NCBI GenBank assembly: GCA_003009755.1
Contig: PXUB01000022.1
Span: 1 to 64,000, forward strand
Source of the DNA: Thermoplasmatales archaeon SW_10_69_26
GTDB taxonomy: Archaea > Thermoplasmatota > SW-10-69-26
Reading direction: 5' to 3'
DNA: 64,000 nt
Part shown: positions 52,401 through 61,265 of the stretch, in pieces
Layout of the letters: every line of letters starts with the position of its first letter
How positions within the stretch are numbered: position 1 is the stretch's first letter
The notes under the pieces: generated by a model
What the model was told of the DNA's origin: nothing
Databases searched by the model: none
The model's input: only the letters and a program-made list of their open reading frames with translations
Made by a program: the position numbers and the translations under genes

Positions 52401-52823
52401 ATGTTCGTCGACGATCGAGACAACACACCGAACCAGGAGACGAAAGCCGCGCGCGCCTACGAGACCGACCTCGAGAACATGGCGGAGGAGATGCCGAACA
52501 TGACGACCTCTGACCGGATCCGCGCCGCCTGGCGAGCCTACCAGAAGCAGGAGGCCGACCACCCGTACGCGGGCGCGGTGAAGAACCTCGAGGACCGGAT
52601 GCGCCAGCAGGGCTACACCGAGGAGGCCGACGTGTTCGACCTCCTGTTCGCTCTCTTCCAGCAATGGGCGCGGAACCCGGGGCGGCGCGAGCACGCGGTC
52701 GGCATCGTGACGGAGGCCATCATCGACGCGATCGAGCACGAGAGCGAGACCAGCTGCGACGACGCTGGGGAGGGTTCGTCCCTCAGCATCCGGCCGAACC
52801 CTGCGGCGGAGGTGGACTCGTGA
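52401..52823 (+). CDS. Provirus helical protein, unknown
   Basis: 140 residues, mostly alpha-helical and acidic (TSDRIRAAWRAYQKQEADHP, EEADVFDLLFALFQQWARNP). First gene of the long overlapping operon, directly behind the GTTACGCGTAAC palindrome. Not recognised. The end overlaps the next GTG by 4 nt (GTGA). Confidence 0.65.
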   Translation: MFVDDRDNTPNQETKAARAYETDLENMAEEMPNMTTSDRIRAAWRAYQKQEADHPYAGAVKNLEDRMRQQGYTEEADVFDLLFALFQQWARNPGRREHAVGIVTEAIIDAIEHESETSCDDAGEGSSLSIRPNPAAEVDS

Positions 52824-53044
52824 CCTCGTGCGTCGCGTGCGAGGACGGCGACGGGACCGAGGTCCCGGCCGAGCTCGGGTTCCTCGAGGTCCCGTTCCTG
52901 TGCGCGGACTGCCGGCAGGCAGCCCAAACGCCACCCATGGATGGGTCCACGTTCACGCTTCCTCGGGAACGCGAGGCGTTCCTCGAGCATCGCGAGAACG
53001 TTCTGGGCGTCCAAGACGAGACGGACGCGGAGGTGGCCGCCTGA
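52820..53044 (+). CDS. Small zinc-ribbon protein
   Basis: 74 residues from GTG 52820. CVACEDGDG and CADCRQA form two CxxC pairs; the rest is helical. Overlaps its neighbours by 4 nt and 1 nt. Function unknown. Confidence 0.65.
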   Translation: MTSCVACEDGDGTEVPAELGFLEVPFLCADCRQAAQTPPMDGSTFTLPREREAFLEHRENVLGVQDETDAEVAA

Positions 53045-53322
53045 TGCCCGTCTGGCGGCGCCGCATCAGTCCCGGTGAAAGCCCAAGCCGCAAGCTGCCC
53101 GGTCCCGAGGAGAGCCTCGAGAATCAGGACATCCCGCGGCACCGGACGTGCAGCACGACCGACTGCTACGAGATCCCCGTCATCCCGACGGAGGACGGCT
53201 ACCGATACAAGCGCGAGGGCGAGACCCGGTACTGCGAGGGTTGCGAGACGGCAGCCGACCAGGCCGAACGCGACCACGATCGCGCCCAGCACCTCGAGAT
53301 GACGCAGGGGGACTCATTGTGA
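53044..53322 (+). CDS. Small four-cysteine protein
   Basis: 92 residues from ATG 53044. Cys in RTCSTTDCYEI and RYCEGCETAAD make a probable zinc site. Overlaps both neighbours (TGATG before, GTGA after). Function unknown. Confidence 0.65.
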   Translation: MPVWRRRISPGESPSRKLPGPEESLENQDIPRHRTCSTTDCYEIPVIPTEDGYRYKREGETRYCEGCETAADQAERDHDRAQHLEMTQGDSL

Positions 53323-53591
53323 GCCTGGTTCCGCCGCAGGATCAGCGCTCGCTCGCCGAGCTCCGGGAGACCTGCGGGAATAGGCTGGACAAGCAGAAGA
53401 TCGCCGTGCTCGTCCTCGACGAGCATGACGATCCCGTGCCGGCCCGCGTCATCGCCGACCAGGTCCACAGGTACGGTGGCATCAGCTCCTGCGAGGCCGC
53501 GACCGCGCTCCGCACGCACCCCAGCGTCGAGCACGAGACCTGCCCAGACCGGGGCGTCCACGTCTACTGGACCACGGAGGGGGAGACGTGA
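53319..53591 (+). CDS. Small winged-helix-like protein
   Basis: 90 residues from GTG 53319. A helical segment (DKQKIAVLVLDEHDDPVPAR) is followed by VIADQVHRYGGISSCEAATA and a strand (VHVYWTTEGE), which fits a small winged helix. Overlaps both neighbours by 4 nt. Possible viral regulator. Confidence 0.55.
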   Translation: MSLVPPQDQRSLAELRETCGNRLDKQKIAVLVLDEHDDPVPARVIADQVHRYGGISSCEAATALRTHPSVEHETCPDRGVHVYWTTEGET

Positions 53592-54160
53592 CTCTCCTCG
53601 GCATCGACCCCAGCCTGCGGAACACCGGCGTCGTCAGCCTCGACCCGTCGATGGGCACGATCACCCGCGTCGAGGTTATCCGCACAAGCAAGCAGGCCGA
53701 CCGGAAGAACCTGCGCGTCGGCGAGGACGATCTCCGCCGAGCCCGACGCATCGCTCGCGAGCTCGAGCAGCTCGTCGACCAGGAGCAGCCCGTCGCCGTG
53801 TTCGGCGAGCTTCCCGGCGGCTCCCGATCGAACCGCGCGTCCAAGGGCTTCGGCATCGTGCTCGGCGCGATCGGCGCCGTCACCGAGCTGCGCGACCTCC
53901 CCACCGGATGGGAGACCCAGTTCGCGCTGAAGAAAGCCTGCACCGGCGACGGGCAGGCGACCAAGACCGCGGTCGCCGACCACGTCCAGGACCACTACGC
54001 CTGGGAGGACGAGCTCCCGGACGCGAAGACCCGCCGGCAGCACGTGTTCGACGCGGCCGCGGCCCTGTACGCGAACCGCGAGTGCGACCTCTACCGCATG
54101 GCCGTCCAGCAGTCCACCCCTCACGCTTCAGCCGCTCAGCAGGAAGGTGAACACACGTGA
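53588..54160 (+). CDS. RuvC-like Holliday-junction resolvase / RNase H-fold nuclease
   Basis: 190 residues. The first strand GIDPSLRNTG (5-14) carries the first catalytic Asp; later acidic residues are in VFGELPGG and in the C-terminal HVFDAAAALY helix, as in RuvC and viral resolvases. The middle VLGAIGAVTELRDLPTGW fits the fold. Probably resolves branched viral DNA before packaging. GTG start overlapping the previous stop (GTGA). Confidence 0.85.
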   Translation: MTLLGIDPSLRNTGVVSLDPSMGTITRVEVIRTSKQADRKNLRVGEDDLRRARRIARELEQLVDQEQPVAVFGELPGGSRSNRASKGFGIVLGAIGAVTELRDLPTGWETQFALKKACTGDGQATKTAVADHVQDHYAWEDELPDAKTRRQHVFDAAAALYANRECDLYRMAVQQSTPHASAAQQEGEHT

Positions 54161-56067
54161 CCGAACAGACCGACCAGCGCGGCCTCGGCGCCTACGCGCC
54201 CGAGCTCGCGCCCGACCTACCCGACGCGACCACCGTCCGGATCAGCCTCAACGAGCTGCATCCGGGCGACGAGAACCCGAGAGAACAACTCGACGACATC
54301 GAACCCCTCGCCCAAAGCATCGCGAGCGAGGGCCTCCAGAACCCCATCGCCGTCCGCCCGAACGGCGACGGGTTCGAGATCGTTCACGGCCACCGCCGCT
54401 ACGCTGCCCTCGACCAGTTAGGCGTTGAGGACGCGCCTTGTCTCGTGCGCGAGGACCTGGACGATGAGGGCACCGCGCTGGCGCGCACGATCGAGAACCA
54501 CCAGCGCGCCGACCTCACCCCCTACGAGGAAGCCCACAGCTTCCAGGTCGCGCTCGACACCGGCCTCACCCAGGCCGAGCTCGCCGAGCGCGCCGGCGTC
54601 AGCCCGGACACGATCCGCCGACGCCTCAAGCTGCTCGACGTCCCCGAGGACGTCGCCGAGAAGGTCGGCACAACGACCGGGTACTCGATGGAAATCGCCG
54701 ACCTCGTCCGCGACCTGATCCTGGCGAAGGACGACGTCGACGACGGGTTCCAGGACCACGTCGACACGATGATCGAGCACACGATCGAGAAACTGCCCGC
54801 CGTCAACCACAACGGCCACACCCAACGCGTCGACAGCTGGGCGCGCAACGTCTCCCACAAATGGGCCCAAGCCGGCCTGGTGGTCGGTCACTCCTTCAAA
54901 CGCGACGTCGGGCTCAGCCACCAAGAGAAAGCGTGGTTCAACGAGACCGACCACCCGCGTGTCCAGGAGCTCCACGAGGAGCTCGACGAGCTCGAGTCCA
55001 TCTCTTGGATGGACCACCAGGGCGAGGAGTACCAGGAGGTCATCGACCTCGACGGTTACGCCCGCATCATGGGGGAGGCCGCTGGCCTCTACGAGGACGC
55101 CCACGAGGACGATGACGACGACGGGAAGACTCTAAGACAGCGCCGCAACCGACTGAAGCGAAAGCAGCGAAGCGCCGTCAAGAGCGCCACGAAGCAACGC
55201 GTCCGCGACACCGTGAGCGAGAAACTCGCCGGGCGTGTAACCACGTTCGACCAAGCCCGAGACAGCCTCGCCCGCATCCGCCTTCGCTCCGCGTCCTGGT
55301 GGAACCCGGACAAGCGCGACATCGCCACGATCGCCGAGACCGTCGACGTCGATGTCGCCCGCCTCGAAGACGTGTTCGGGGGTCGAGCTGGGAACGAGGA
55401 GGCGATGGACGAGCTCGTCGACGGCCTGCTCGAGAGCGATGATACGGGCGCCGCCTTGGCCCGGTTCTGGCTGAGCGTCGAGATTCTCCGCCAGGAGCCC
55501 GCGGACCCGACTACGCCCGAGGTCAACACCTGGTCCGAGATCGCGAAGGAGTGGCTCGGTGGAACGCCTGCCCAGCTGGCACAGTGGAGCCGTCAAAGCC
55601 TCGAGGCCAACGGCGAGCTACCGCCGTCGTCGCCGACGGTCCGCCTCGCCCGCGAGTCCACGCCGAACGAGGACGGCGAGATGGAGCACCTCGCGCAAGC
55701 CGTCTCGAAGGGGTCCCGTGCCTTGTGCGGGCACCGGTTCGAGGACGTCGAGACGGCGGACGAGACCCAGGCCGGCCAGTGCGAGGCGTGCTGGGACATG
55801 GCCGACGAGTACGACCTGACCATCCTCACCGGCGAACGCGCCACCAAGGAAGACCTCGAGGCTGTGCTCGACACGCTCGGGGAGTACGTGGACCCGGGCA
55901 TCCCTCTCGATCGGACCCTGCCCGACCTCGCGCCGAGCGATCTGCGGGACCTGGCCGACGACCTGGGCGTCCCCGACGACGTCGACGACGAGGACATCAT
56001 CGTCGCCGTGAAGGAACAAATCCCCGCGGAGGCCGACATCGGGGAGGAAGGTGGCGACGATGGCTGA
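54157..56067 (+). CDS. ParB/Spo0J-like protein with long C-terminal extension
   Basis: 636 residues. The ParB nuclease/CTPase domain has the DENPRE box at about 38-43 and GHRRYAAL at 78-85. RADLTPYEEAHSFQ (117-130) and the helix-turn-helix AELAERAGVSPDTIRRRL follow. This core is ParB-sized; about 300 further residues include helical regions, a zinc-like CGHRFED...CEACWDM element near 530, and a C-terminal SAP-like helical motif (LAPSDLRDLADDLGV). In viruses such proteins may act in partition, transcription or DNA modification. Overlaps PCNA by 8 nt. Confidence 0.88.
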   Translation: MTEQTDQRGLGAYAPELAPDLPDATTVRISLNELHPGDENPREQLDDIEPLAQSIASEGLQNPIAVRPNGDGFEIVHGHRRYAALDQLGVEDAPCLVREDLDDEGTALARTIENHQRADLTPYEEAHSFQVALDTGLTQAELAERAGVSPDTIRRRLKLLDVPEDVAEKVGTTTGYSMEIADLVRDLILAKDDVDDGFQDHVDTMIEHTIEKLPAVNHNGHTQRVDSWARNVSHKWAQAGLVVGHSFKRDVGLSHQEKAWFNETDHPRVQELHEELDELESISWMDHQGEEYQEVIDLDGYARIMGEAAGLYEDAHEDDDDDGKTLRQRRNRLKRKQRSAVKSATKQRVRDTVSEKLAGRVTTFDQARDSLARIRLRSASWWNPDKRDIATIAETVDVDVARLEDVFGGRAGNEEAMDELVDGLLESDDTGAALARFWLSVEILRQEPADPTTPEVNTWSEIAKEWLGGTPAQLAQWSRQSLEANGELPPSSPTVRLARESTPNEDGEMEHLAQAVSKGSRALCGHRFEDVETADETQAGQCEACWDMADEYDLTILTGERATKEDLEAVLDTLGEYVDPGIPLDRTLPDLAPSDLRDLADDLGVPDDVDDEDIIVAVKEQIPAEADIGEEGGDDG

Positions 56068-56833
56068 GACGGTCAAAACGGTCAAGACGGTGCACTCTGA
56101 GCGCGAGCCGGTGGCCTCGTGCAAGATTTCGAGCGCGAACCTCCAGTACCTCCTCGACTGGGTGTCAACCATCAACGGGGAGGTGAAGCTTGAGCTCGAC
56201 GGTGGCACGCTGTCGTATCGGGAGATCGGCGCGGCGCACGTCTGCATGGTCACCGGCAGTGCGCCCGTGCTTGAGCAGGAGGGCGAGGCCGAGATCGGGG
56301 TCGACGTCGACCTCGTCACGGACCTGCTCAAGCCGGTGCCGATCGCGGCGCCCGACCCGTTCCGGCTCGAGGTGTACGAGGCGGGCCCGCTCGTTCTCGA
56401 ACACGCTCGCTATGAGTACGAGCTCCAGGTCCTCGACACGAGCGGCATGACGGATCCGAAGGACCCGGACCTCGAGCTCCCCTGCCGGTTCACGATCACG
56501 GCGCGGGACTGGAGCAACTTCCTCCGCCGCGCGGACAAGGCCAGCTCCTACATCAAGCTCGCCGGGCACCCGGACGGCGTCACAGGGACTGCCGAGGGCG
56601 ACCAGGTGTCCCTCACGCACAAGCTCGACTGTGACGAGCACGAGTTCGACAGCGGGCACGAGGACCAGGTCGCCAGCCTGTTCAGCCTGGACTACCTGGA
56701 CAGTTTCCGAAAGGCGCAAAGCTTCCAGGGAGACGTCCGCTTCCGGCTGGGGAACGACTACCCGATCGACTGGGAAGCTCGCCCCGGCGAGTGCGTGCTG
56801 ACGGGTCAACTGGCGCCGCGCATCGAGGACTAA
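56060..56833 (+). CDS. Viral PCNA-like sliding clamp
   Basis: 257 residues. Archaeal PCNA features: VDVDLVTDLLKPVP (interdomain region), FTITARDWSNFLRRADKAS, LFSLDYLDSFRKA, VRFRLGNDYPI and the diagnostic C-terminal LAPRIED. PCNA forms a trimeric ring that tethers DNA polymerase and other enzymes. ATG 56060 has a GGAAGGTGG ribosome site; GTG 56051 is an alternative. Haloarchaeal tailed viruses can carry their own PCNA; here it is next to ParB rather than a polymerase. Confidence 0.9.
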   Translation: MAETVKTVKTVHSEREPVASCKISSANLQYLLDWVSTINGEVKLELDGGTLSYREIGAAHVCMVTGSAPVLEQEGEAEIGVDVDLVTDLLKPVPIAAPDPFRLEVYEAGPLVLEHARYEYELQVLDTSGMTDPKDPDLELPCRFTITARDWSNFLRRADKASSYIKLAGHPDGVTGTAEGDQVSLTHKLDCDEHEFDSGHEDQVASLFSLDYLDSFRKAQSFQGDVRFRLGNDYPIDWEARPGECVLTGQLAPRIED

Positions 56834-56835
56834 CC

Positions 56836-56880
56836 ATGTCGGACGTCACCGACGAGGACGAGGACGGGGGTGAGGCGTGA
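56836..56880 (+). CDS. Possible 14-codon leader peptide
   Basis: ATG 56836 to TGA 56878-56880, encoding MSDVTDEDEDGGEA. It lies between PCNA and the next gene, and its stop overlaps that gene's ATG. Its GGGGGTGAGG serves as the ribosome site of the next gene, so it may be a coupling leader or chance. Confidence 0.35.
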   Translation: MSDVTDEDEDGGEA

Positions 56881-57368
56881 TGGTGGGTGGCCTGTCGAAT
56901 AGCTTCCAGGAGCACGTCAGCGTCGGCGAGGCCGCGTTCGGGCTATTCCAAGAGCACCTGCCCGTCGACGAGTGGGCCAAGGAGGCCGCCGACCGCCCCG
57001 CCAAGCGCGAAGCCGAGGGCGAGGACCACGAGCCGGACGAGCTGTACGAGGTCGCAGAAGACCATCGGCACGTGTTCATCGAGGCGTGGAGCGAGGTCCG
57101 CGCACTCCTCGAGGAGGAGGGCTACGAGACGAAGGAGTTCCACGAGCAGGTGATGGGCCACTCGTCAGGTGCGACGTGCGCGTGGTGCCACCCCGACCTC
57201 GACGGCACCTGGCAGATCGTCGGCCCCGACGGCGACCCCTGGTTCGGCGAAGGCAGCCCGAACCCGGTGTTCCAGGCGTTCTTCGACCAGGCGCGCGAGC
57301 AGCTGCCGCAGCCGGTGTTCGAGGCCGCGTTCCCGATGAGCGACTACGAGACGGACGGTGAGGCGTGA
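56880..57368 (+). CDS. Provirus protein, unknown
   Basis: 162 residues from ATG 56880. Acidic, helical first half (AAFGLFQEHLPVDEWAKEAA, FIEAWSEVRALLEEEGYETK) and a second half with TCAWCHPDLDGTW (CxxC) and aromatic residues. No family recognised. The stop overlaps the next ATG (TGATG). Confidence 0.65.
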   Translation: MVGGLSNSFQEHVSVGEAAFGLFQEHLPVDEWAKEAADRPAKREAEGEDHEPDELYEVAEDHRHVFIEAWSEVRALLEEEGYETKEFHEQVMGHSSGATCAWCHPDLDGTWQIVGPDGDPWFGEGSPNPVFQAFFDQAREQLPQPVFEAAFPMSDYETDGEA

Positions 57369-57724
57369 TGGCCAGCCGACCGAAGACACTTGAGGAACTC
57401 CTCGACCTCCTCCACGAGAGGGCCGGCGCGGACGGGCTCGACGTCCGCATCGAAGCATCAACGGAACACGACGAGTTGAGCGAAGTCACGCCCGTCGAGG
57501 TCACCGTCTCCCTTCCCGCTGGTGGGAGGACTGTGGCTGAGGAGTCCAATCCCTGCCGGGAGATGGATCTCAGCACGGCGCTCTACCGCGTCGTCCGTCG
57601 CGTCCTCAGAGAGCGCGAGCGGGGACACTACGAGGACTGGCAGCCCGACGGAGACGACGTCCAATCCGTCGAGATGGGAGCCCTGCTTGAAGAGGACGAG
57701 GACGGAGGCGAGGCGGATGGGTAG
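57368..57724 (+). CDS. Provirus protein, unknown
   Basis: 118 residues from ATG 57368: TLEELLDLLHERAGADGLDV, a beta region (VTPVEVTVSLPAG), a helix STALYRVVRRVLRERERG and an acidic tail. Not recognised. The tail overlaps the next small gene by 8 nt. Confidence 0.65.
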   Translation: MASRPKTLEELLDLLHERAGADGLDVRIEASTEHDELSEVTPVEVTVSLPAGGRTVAEESNPCREMDLSTALYRVVRRVLRERERGHYEDWQPDGDDVQSVEMGALLEEDEDGGEADG

Positions 57725-57839
57725 GACCATCCGCATGGCCTGCCGCTGCCCGACCGGGAGCAGCGCCATGCTCCAGGACCACATGGACCGAGAGGGCGAA
57801 TGGCAGGTCCGGCTCTGCCGCTACGGAGGTGACGCCTGA
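57717..57839 (+). CDS. 40-residue Cys-rich protein
   Basis: ATG 57717 to TGA 57837-57839; contains MACRCPTG and RLCRYGG. Too short for most gene finders. It is supported by start/stop overlaps on both sides and by a GGAGGTGACG ribosome site for the following gene inside its end. Confidence 0.5.
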   Translation: MGRTIRMACRCPTGSSAMLQDHMDREGEWQVRLCRYGGDA

Positions 57840-58033
57840 TGGATCTTACCGGCGCCGAGACCGACGGGGACCGGCCGGGCGTCTGCGATACCGACGGTTG
57901 CGGGCGCCCGGCAGCGTTCGGGAGATGTCGACCCTGTCAGCGCGCCTGGAGACGCGGCAAGGAGTACGCGACCGACCGCATCGAGGCGCGGATCCGAGAG
58001 AAACTGCTCGGCGGGGTGGTCGACCGTGCCTGA
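57839..58033 (+). CDS. Small zinc-finger protein
   Basis: 64 residues. GVCDTDGCGRPAAFGRCRPCQR carries four Cys in a zinc-ribbon-like arrangement, followed by a basic helix (AWRRGKEYATDRIEARIREK) suited to nucleic-acid binding. Overlaps neighbours by 1 and 8 nt. Confidence 0.65.
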   Translation: MDLTGAETDGDRPGVCDTDGCGRPAAFGRCRPCQRAWRRGKEYATDRIEARIREKLLGGVVDRA

Positions 58034-59027
58034 CGGCGAGCCGCGCCCATCTCAGGCCCCGCCGCGCGTCCAGCCGGCGCCCGAGGGCGACTACGAGACG
58101 ACCGAGGACGACGCGCCCGGGAAGCACGTGTGCCCGTTCTGTCCCGAGGACAGCCAGTACAGCAGCTACGCGAAGGCGAAGATCGTGCAGCACGCGACGA
58201 CGTGGTGCGAGCACGCGTCCGACGAAGTGACGCGCGCCGATGTCGAGGCGATCCTCGACCCCGACGACGAGACCACGGTCGACCAGATCCTCGCCGAGTA
58301 CGACCCTGACCACGAGCCCTCGCCGGACGCCGTCGACGAGGACACTTCCCACGAAGACGACGAGCCCGCCGAAGAGTCCATCCTGGCGAAGGGTCAAAAC
58401 GAGCCGCCGCACCCCGTCGACGAGGATCCCGACCAGGACGACGGCGAGGCGGACGATCTCGACCGGGCCGACCTGCCCGCCCTCCCCAAGGACCTCGAGC
58501 AGCACGTCAAAGAGCAGTCCTACCAGGGCGACACGGTGCGCGCCATGCTGCACCTCGCAGACCGGGGAGAGCCCGTCTCCACGAGCGATCTCGATGACGT
58601 GCTCGGCCAAGTCTGGGACCTCGACGACCCCAGCCAGCGCCGGTCCGACGCGGTCAAACTCGTGAACAAGAAGGGCTGCCTCGAGGATGAGGGCTGGGGA
58701 GAGTGGAGCCTTGCCCGGCGACACCAGCGCCGGCGGCGACGTCGACGATCCGGATCCCGGGGACCCCCCTCCTCCGAGCCCTCCTCCCCAACCGAGGACA
58801 CCAAGCCCGACCCGGAACCCGTGAGGGAGACGACCACCACCAACGAGGACTCCCCCGACAAGGACGAGCGGGCGGTCAGGCTCGAGCTCGACTCCGAGGA
58901 GGCCGAGCTCGCCGAGCAGGCGCTACGCGAGATGCTTGCCGGCATGAACCAGACGCCGTCCGGGCAGCGCACCGTCCTGAAGCTCTGGCACCGCTTAGAC
59001 GAGCAGCGACAGGAGGCCGAGCCATGA
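58026..59027 (+). CDS. Provirus zinc-finger protein with acidic linker and C-terminal basic region
   Basis: 333 residues from GTG 58026. A possible C2H2/C2HC finger stands near the N-terminus (HVCPFCPED then IVQHATTWCEH, residues about 38-66). A very acidic linker (about 75-150) leads to a helical domain (VKEQSYQGDTVRAMLHLADR, SDAVKLVNKKGCLEDEGWG) resembling a winged helix, then a run of Arg, a disordered Pro/Ser part and a final helix. Not recognised. It may bind DNA and recruit a partner. Confidence 0.65.
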   Translation: MPDGEPRPSQAPPRVQPAPEGDYETTEDDAPGKHVCPFCPEDSQYSSYAKAKIVQHATTWCEHASDEVTRADVEAILDPDDETTVDQILAEYDPDHEPSPDAVDEDTSHEDDEPAEESILAKGQNEPPHPVDEDPDQDDGEADDLDRADLPALPKDLEQHVKEQSYQGDTVRAMLHLADRGEPVSTSDLDDVLGQVWDLDDPSQRRSDAVKLVNKKGCLEDEGWGEWSLARRHQRRRRRRRSGSRGPPSSEPSSPTEDTKPDPEPVRETTTTNEDSPDKDERAVRLELDSEEAELAEQALREMLAGMNQTPSGQRTVLKLWHRLDEQRQEAEP

Positions 59028-59338
59028 CCCCCGACACCGTCACCCACGAAGATCTCCTCATCGAGGACAACGCGGACTGGTCGGAACCGCGCACGGTCAC
59101 TCAGGAGGACTGCGCGGCATGCGGCACCACGCACGAGATCCGATACTACCCCATCGAGGACGCTCCCGTCCCCGTCGGTGAAAAGACGATCAACGGGCGT
59201 ACCGGAGAGTGCTACCTCTTGGCCGCGGGACCGTGCCCGGAGGCCGACCGGCTCGTCCACGTCTACGCGACCCGGGATGGGTGGGACTGCCCGCCCGAGT
59301 GCAGCATCGACCACGTGCAAGACGGTCCAGACCCATGA
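59024..59338 (+). CDS. Small Cys-rich provirus protein
   Basis: 104 residues from ATG 59024 (ATGA overlap with the previous stop). CAACGTTHE gives a CxxC pair, with later Cys in GECYLLAAGPCPEA and WDCPPECSID. Probably zinc-binding; unknown role. Confidence 0.6.
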   Translation: MTPDTVTHEDLLIEDNADWSEPRTVTQEDCAACGTTHEIRYYPIEDAPVPVGEKTINGRTGECYLLAAGPCPEADRLVHVYATRDGWDCPPECSIDHVQDGPDP

Positions 59339-59351
59339 GACGGTGACACCC

Positions 59352-59807
59352 ATGAGCCAGGACGCAGACCTCCCGCCCGACGACCGCCGCTGCACGGCCA
59401 CGAACAACCGCGGCGAACGCTGCCGCAAGTACGCCATCAAGGGCGGGAACGTCTGCGAGGTCCACGGTGGTAGCGCCCCCCAGGTCAAGAAGAAGGCCGG
59501 GGAGCGGATGAGAGAGGCCGCCGCCCCCGCAATCCACGACCTCGACACCACACGGCAGGAAATCCGCGACATCCTGGCAGACCTCCTCGACGGTCTCGAC
59601 GCCGCCGACCTACTCGAGAGCGAGGACGTCGACGACGAGGACCTCCTCCACCTGGCGATGAGCCTCAGCGGCCACCACGAAGACCTCACCGCTGACATCC
59701 TCGACCGCGCCGGATACCCGAAGGCCGAACGCCGCGAGATCGCCAGCGACGAAGCCAACCCGCTCACCCTCCTGATCGACAGCCTCCGCGACGATGAACC
59801 AGCTTAA
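59352..59807 (+). CDS. Terminase small-subunit-like protein (HGG motif)
   Basis: 151 residues. The N-terminus has RCTATNNRGERCRKYAIKGG and CEVHGGSAPQVKKKAGERM, the Cys-Cys-Cys-HGGxAPQV pattern found in small proteins just upstream of large terminases in many tailed phages, where it is taken as a zinc-binding DNA-recognition subunit. The rest is helical and acidic. The stop overlaps the large terminase start by 14 nt. Confidence 0.75.
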   Translation: MSQDADLPPDDRRCTATNNRGERCRKYAIKGGNVCEVHGGSAPQVKKKAGERMREAAAPAIHDLDTTRQEIRDILADLLDGLDAADLLESEDVDDEDLLHLAMSLSGHHEDLTADILDRAGYPKAERREIASDEANPLTLLIDSLRDDEPA

Positions 59808-61248
59808 GACCGCAGCCGAGCACCTCCAACGCCTCCGACACGAGCGCGACGTTCGCGCCCTGTGCCAGCACCTCCTCGGCTTCGACCCCAGCCCCCGCCA
59901 ACAGGAGATCATCGAGGCCATCGCCTACGAGGACCACGACCGCCTCGCCATCACGGCCCCGACCCGATACGGGAAGACGCTCGCCGTCGCCGCCGGCCTG
60001 TGCCTGCTCATCCTCCTCAACGACGAGCCGATCGGGATCGGCGTCATCAGCGCCACCAAGGGCCAGGCGAAGAAGATGCGCGACTACGTAGCCGAGTTCG
60101 TCGTCGCCTGCCCGTTGCTCGAGGAGCTGCTCGAGCTCGATGTCGGCCAGAAGGACGTCGAGCGCCTCACCAAGGAGGTCAGCCGCGAGAAGCTAACCTT
60201 CCAGGACGGCAAGACCTTCGAGATCCACTCGGCGCACGGTAAGGCCAACCGCGTCATGGGCGAGGGCGAAGAGGTGCTCGTCATCGAAGAGTGCGCCCTC
60301 ATCGACGACGACACCTACCGCGAGAAGGTGCGCCGCATGGCCGAGGGCGCCCTCTACGAAATCAGCAACCCCTGGAGCAAACACTCGGAGTTTTTCAACA
60401 GCTGGCAGAGCGACCGCTACCACAACATCCAGGTCCTCCTCGAGGACGCCCTCAAGGAATACGAGACGAACGAGGACTGGGGCGTTGACCCGGACCTCGT
60501 CGAGGAGCAACGCGAGCGCCTCGACGAGATCACGTTCACCGTCCAATACGAATCCCGATTCCCCGACGACGTTGAGGATACCCTCGTCAAGTGGAGCTGG
60601 ATCGTCGACGCCGTCGAGGCCAGCCCGCCGGACCCCGACGATCACCCTGTGGACCAGGTCCAGTACGGCATGGACGTCGCCAACGAGGGCACGGACTCGA
60701 CCGTCCTCATCCGCGTCGAGTGGCGCAACAGCGTCGCGACCGTGACGCACGTCTGGTCGTGGCAGCGCGCCGACACGCAGGAGAACGCTGACCGCGCGGA
60801 GAAACGGATCCGCGAAACCGACGGCCTCGAGGACTGGGACCTCGGCGTCGACGCCGTCGGCGAAGGCAAGGGAACCTACGACGAGATGGCCGACCGGTTC
60901 CCCGACCAAGTCCACGACTTCAAAGGCTCCCGGAAGCCGTCGAAGAAGGAGCGCCGGGAACGCGAGAGCCTCGACGCGGACGAGTACCGGTTCAAGAGCA
61001 TCAAGCACGAGGCGCACTGGCACACGCGCGACCTGTTCGAGGACGGCGCCATCCGGATCCCCGACCACGCCGACCTGAGGCAGGACTGCTCGCGGTCACG
61101 CTACGAGATTAAGCGCGGCAAGGTCCACGTCCACTTCGAGGACGAGGACAACGACAGCCCCGACCACTTCGACGCCCTCACAATCAGCCTGTTCCCCACC
61201 GACCGCTTCGCGAGCGGGATCCAGGTCGAGCCCGCCTGGACCGCCTGA
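59794..61248 (+). CDS. Terminase large subunit
   Basis: 484-residue DNA-packaging motor. The ATPase domain has the Walker A-like APTRYGKT at 55-62 and Walker B VLVIEE at 161-166, followed by the coupling segment YEISNPWSKHSEFF. The RNase H-like nuclease domain begins with YGMDVANEGTDST (catalytic Asp near 294) and continues with LGVDAVGEGKGTYDEM and DHFDALTISL. The motifs are intact, so packaging should be functional. This places the element among tailed viruses (Caudoviricetes). Confidence 0.93.
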   Translation: MNQLKTAAEHLQRLRHERDVRALCQHLLGFDPSPRQQEIIEAIAYEDHDRLAITAPTRYGKTLAVAAGLCLLILLNDEPIGIGVISATKGQAKKMRDYVAEFVVACPLLEELLELDVGQKDVERLTKEVSREKLTFQDGKTFEIHSAHGKANRVMGEGEEVLVIEECALIDDDTYREKVRRMAEGALYEISNPWSKHSEFFNSWQSDRYHNIQVLLEDALKEYETNEDWGVDPDLVEEQRERLDEITFTVQYESRFPDDVEDTLVKWSWIVDAVEASPPDPDDHPVDQVQYGMDVANEGTDSTVLIRVEWRNSVATVTHVWSWQRADTQENADRAEKRIRETDGLEDWDLGVDAVGEGKGTYDEMADRFPDQVHDFKGSRKPSKKERRERESLDADEYRFKSIKHEAHWHTRDLFEDGAIRIPDHADLRQDCSRSRYEIKRGKVHVHFEDEDNDSPDHFDALTISLFPTDRFASGIQVEPAWTA

Positions 61249-61265
61249 CTTACAACTCCCACTCC

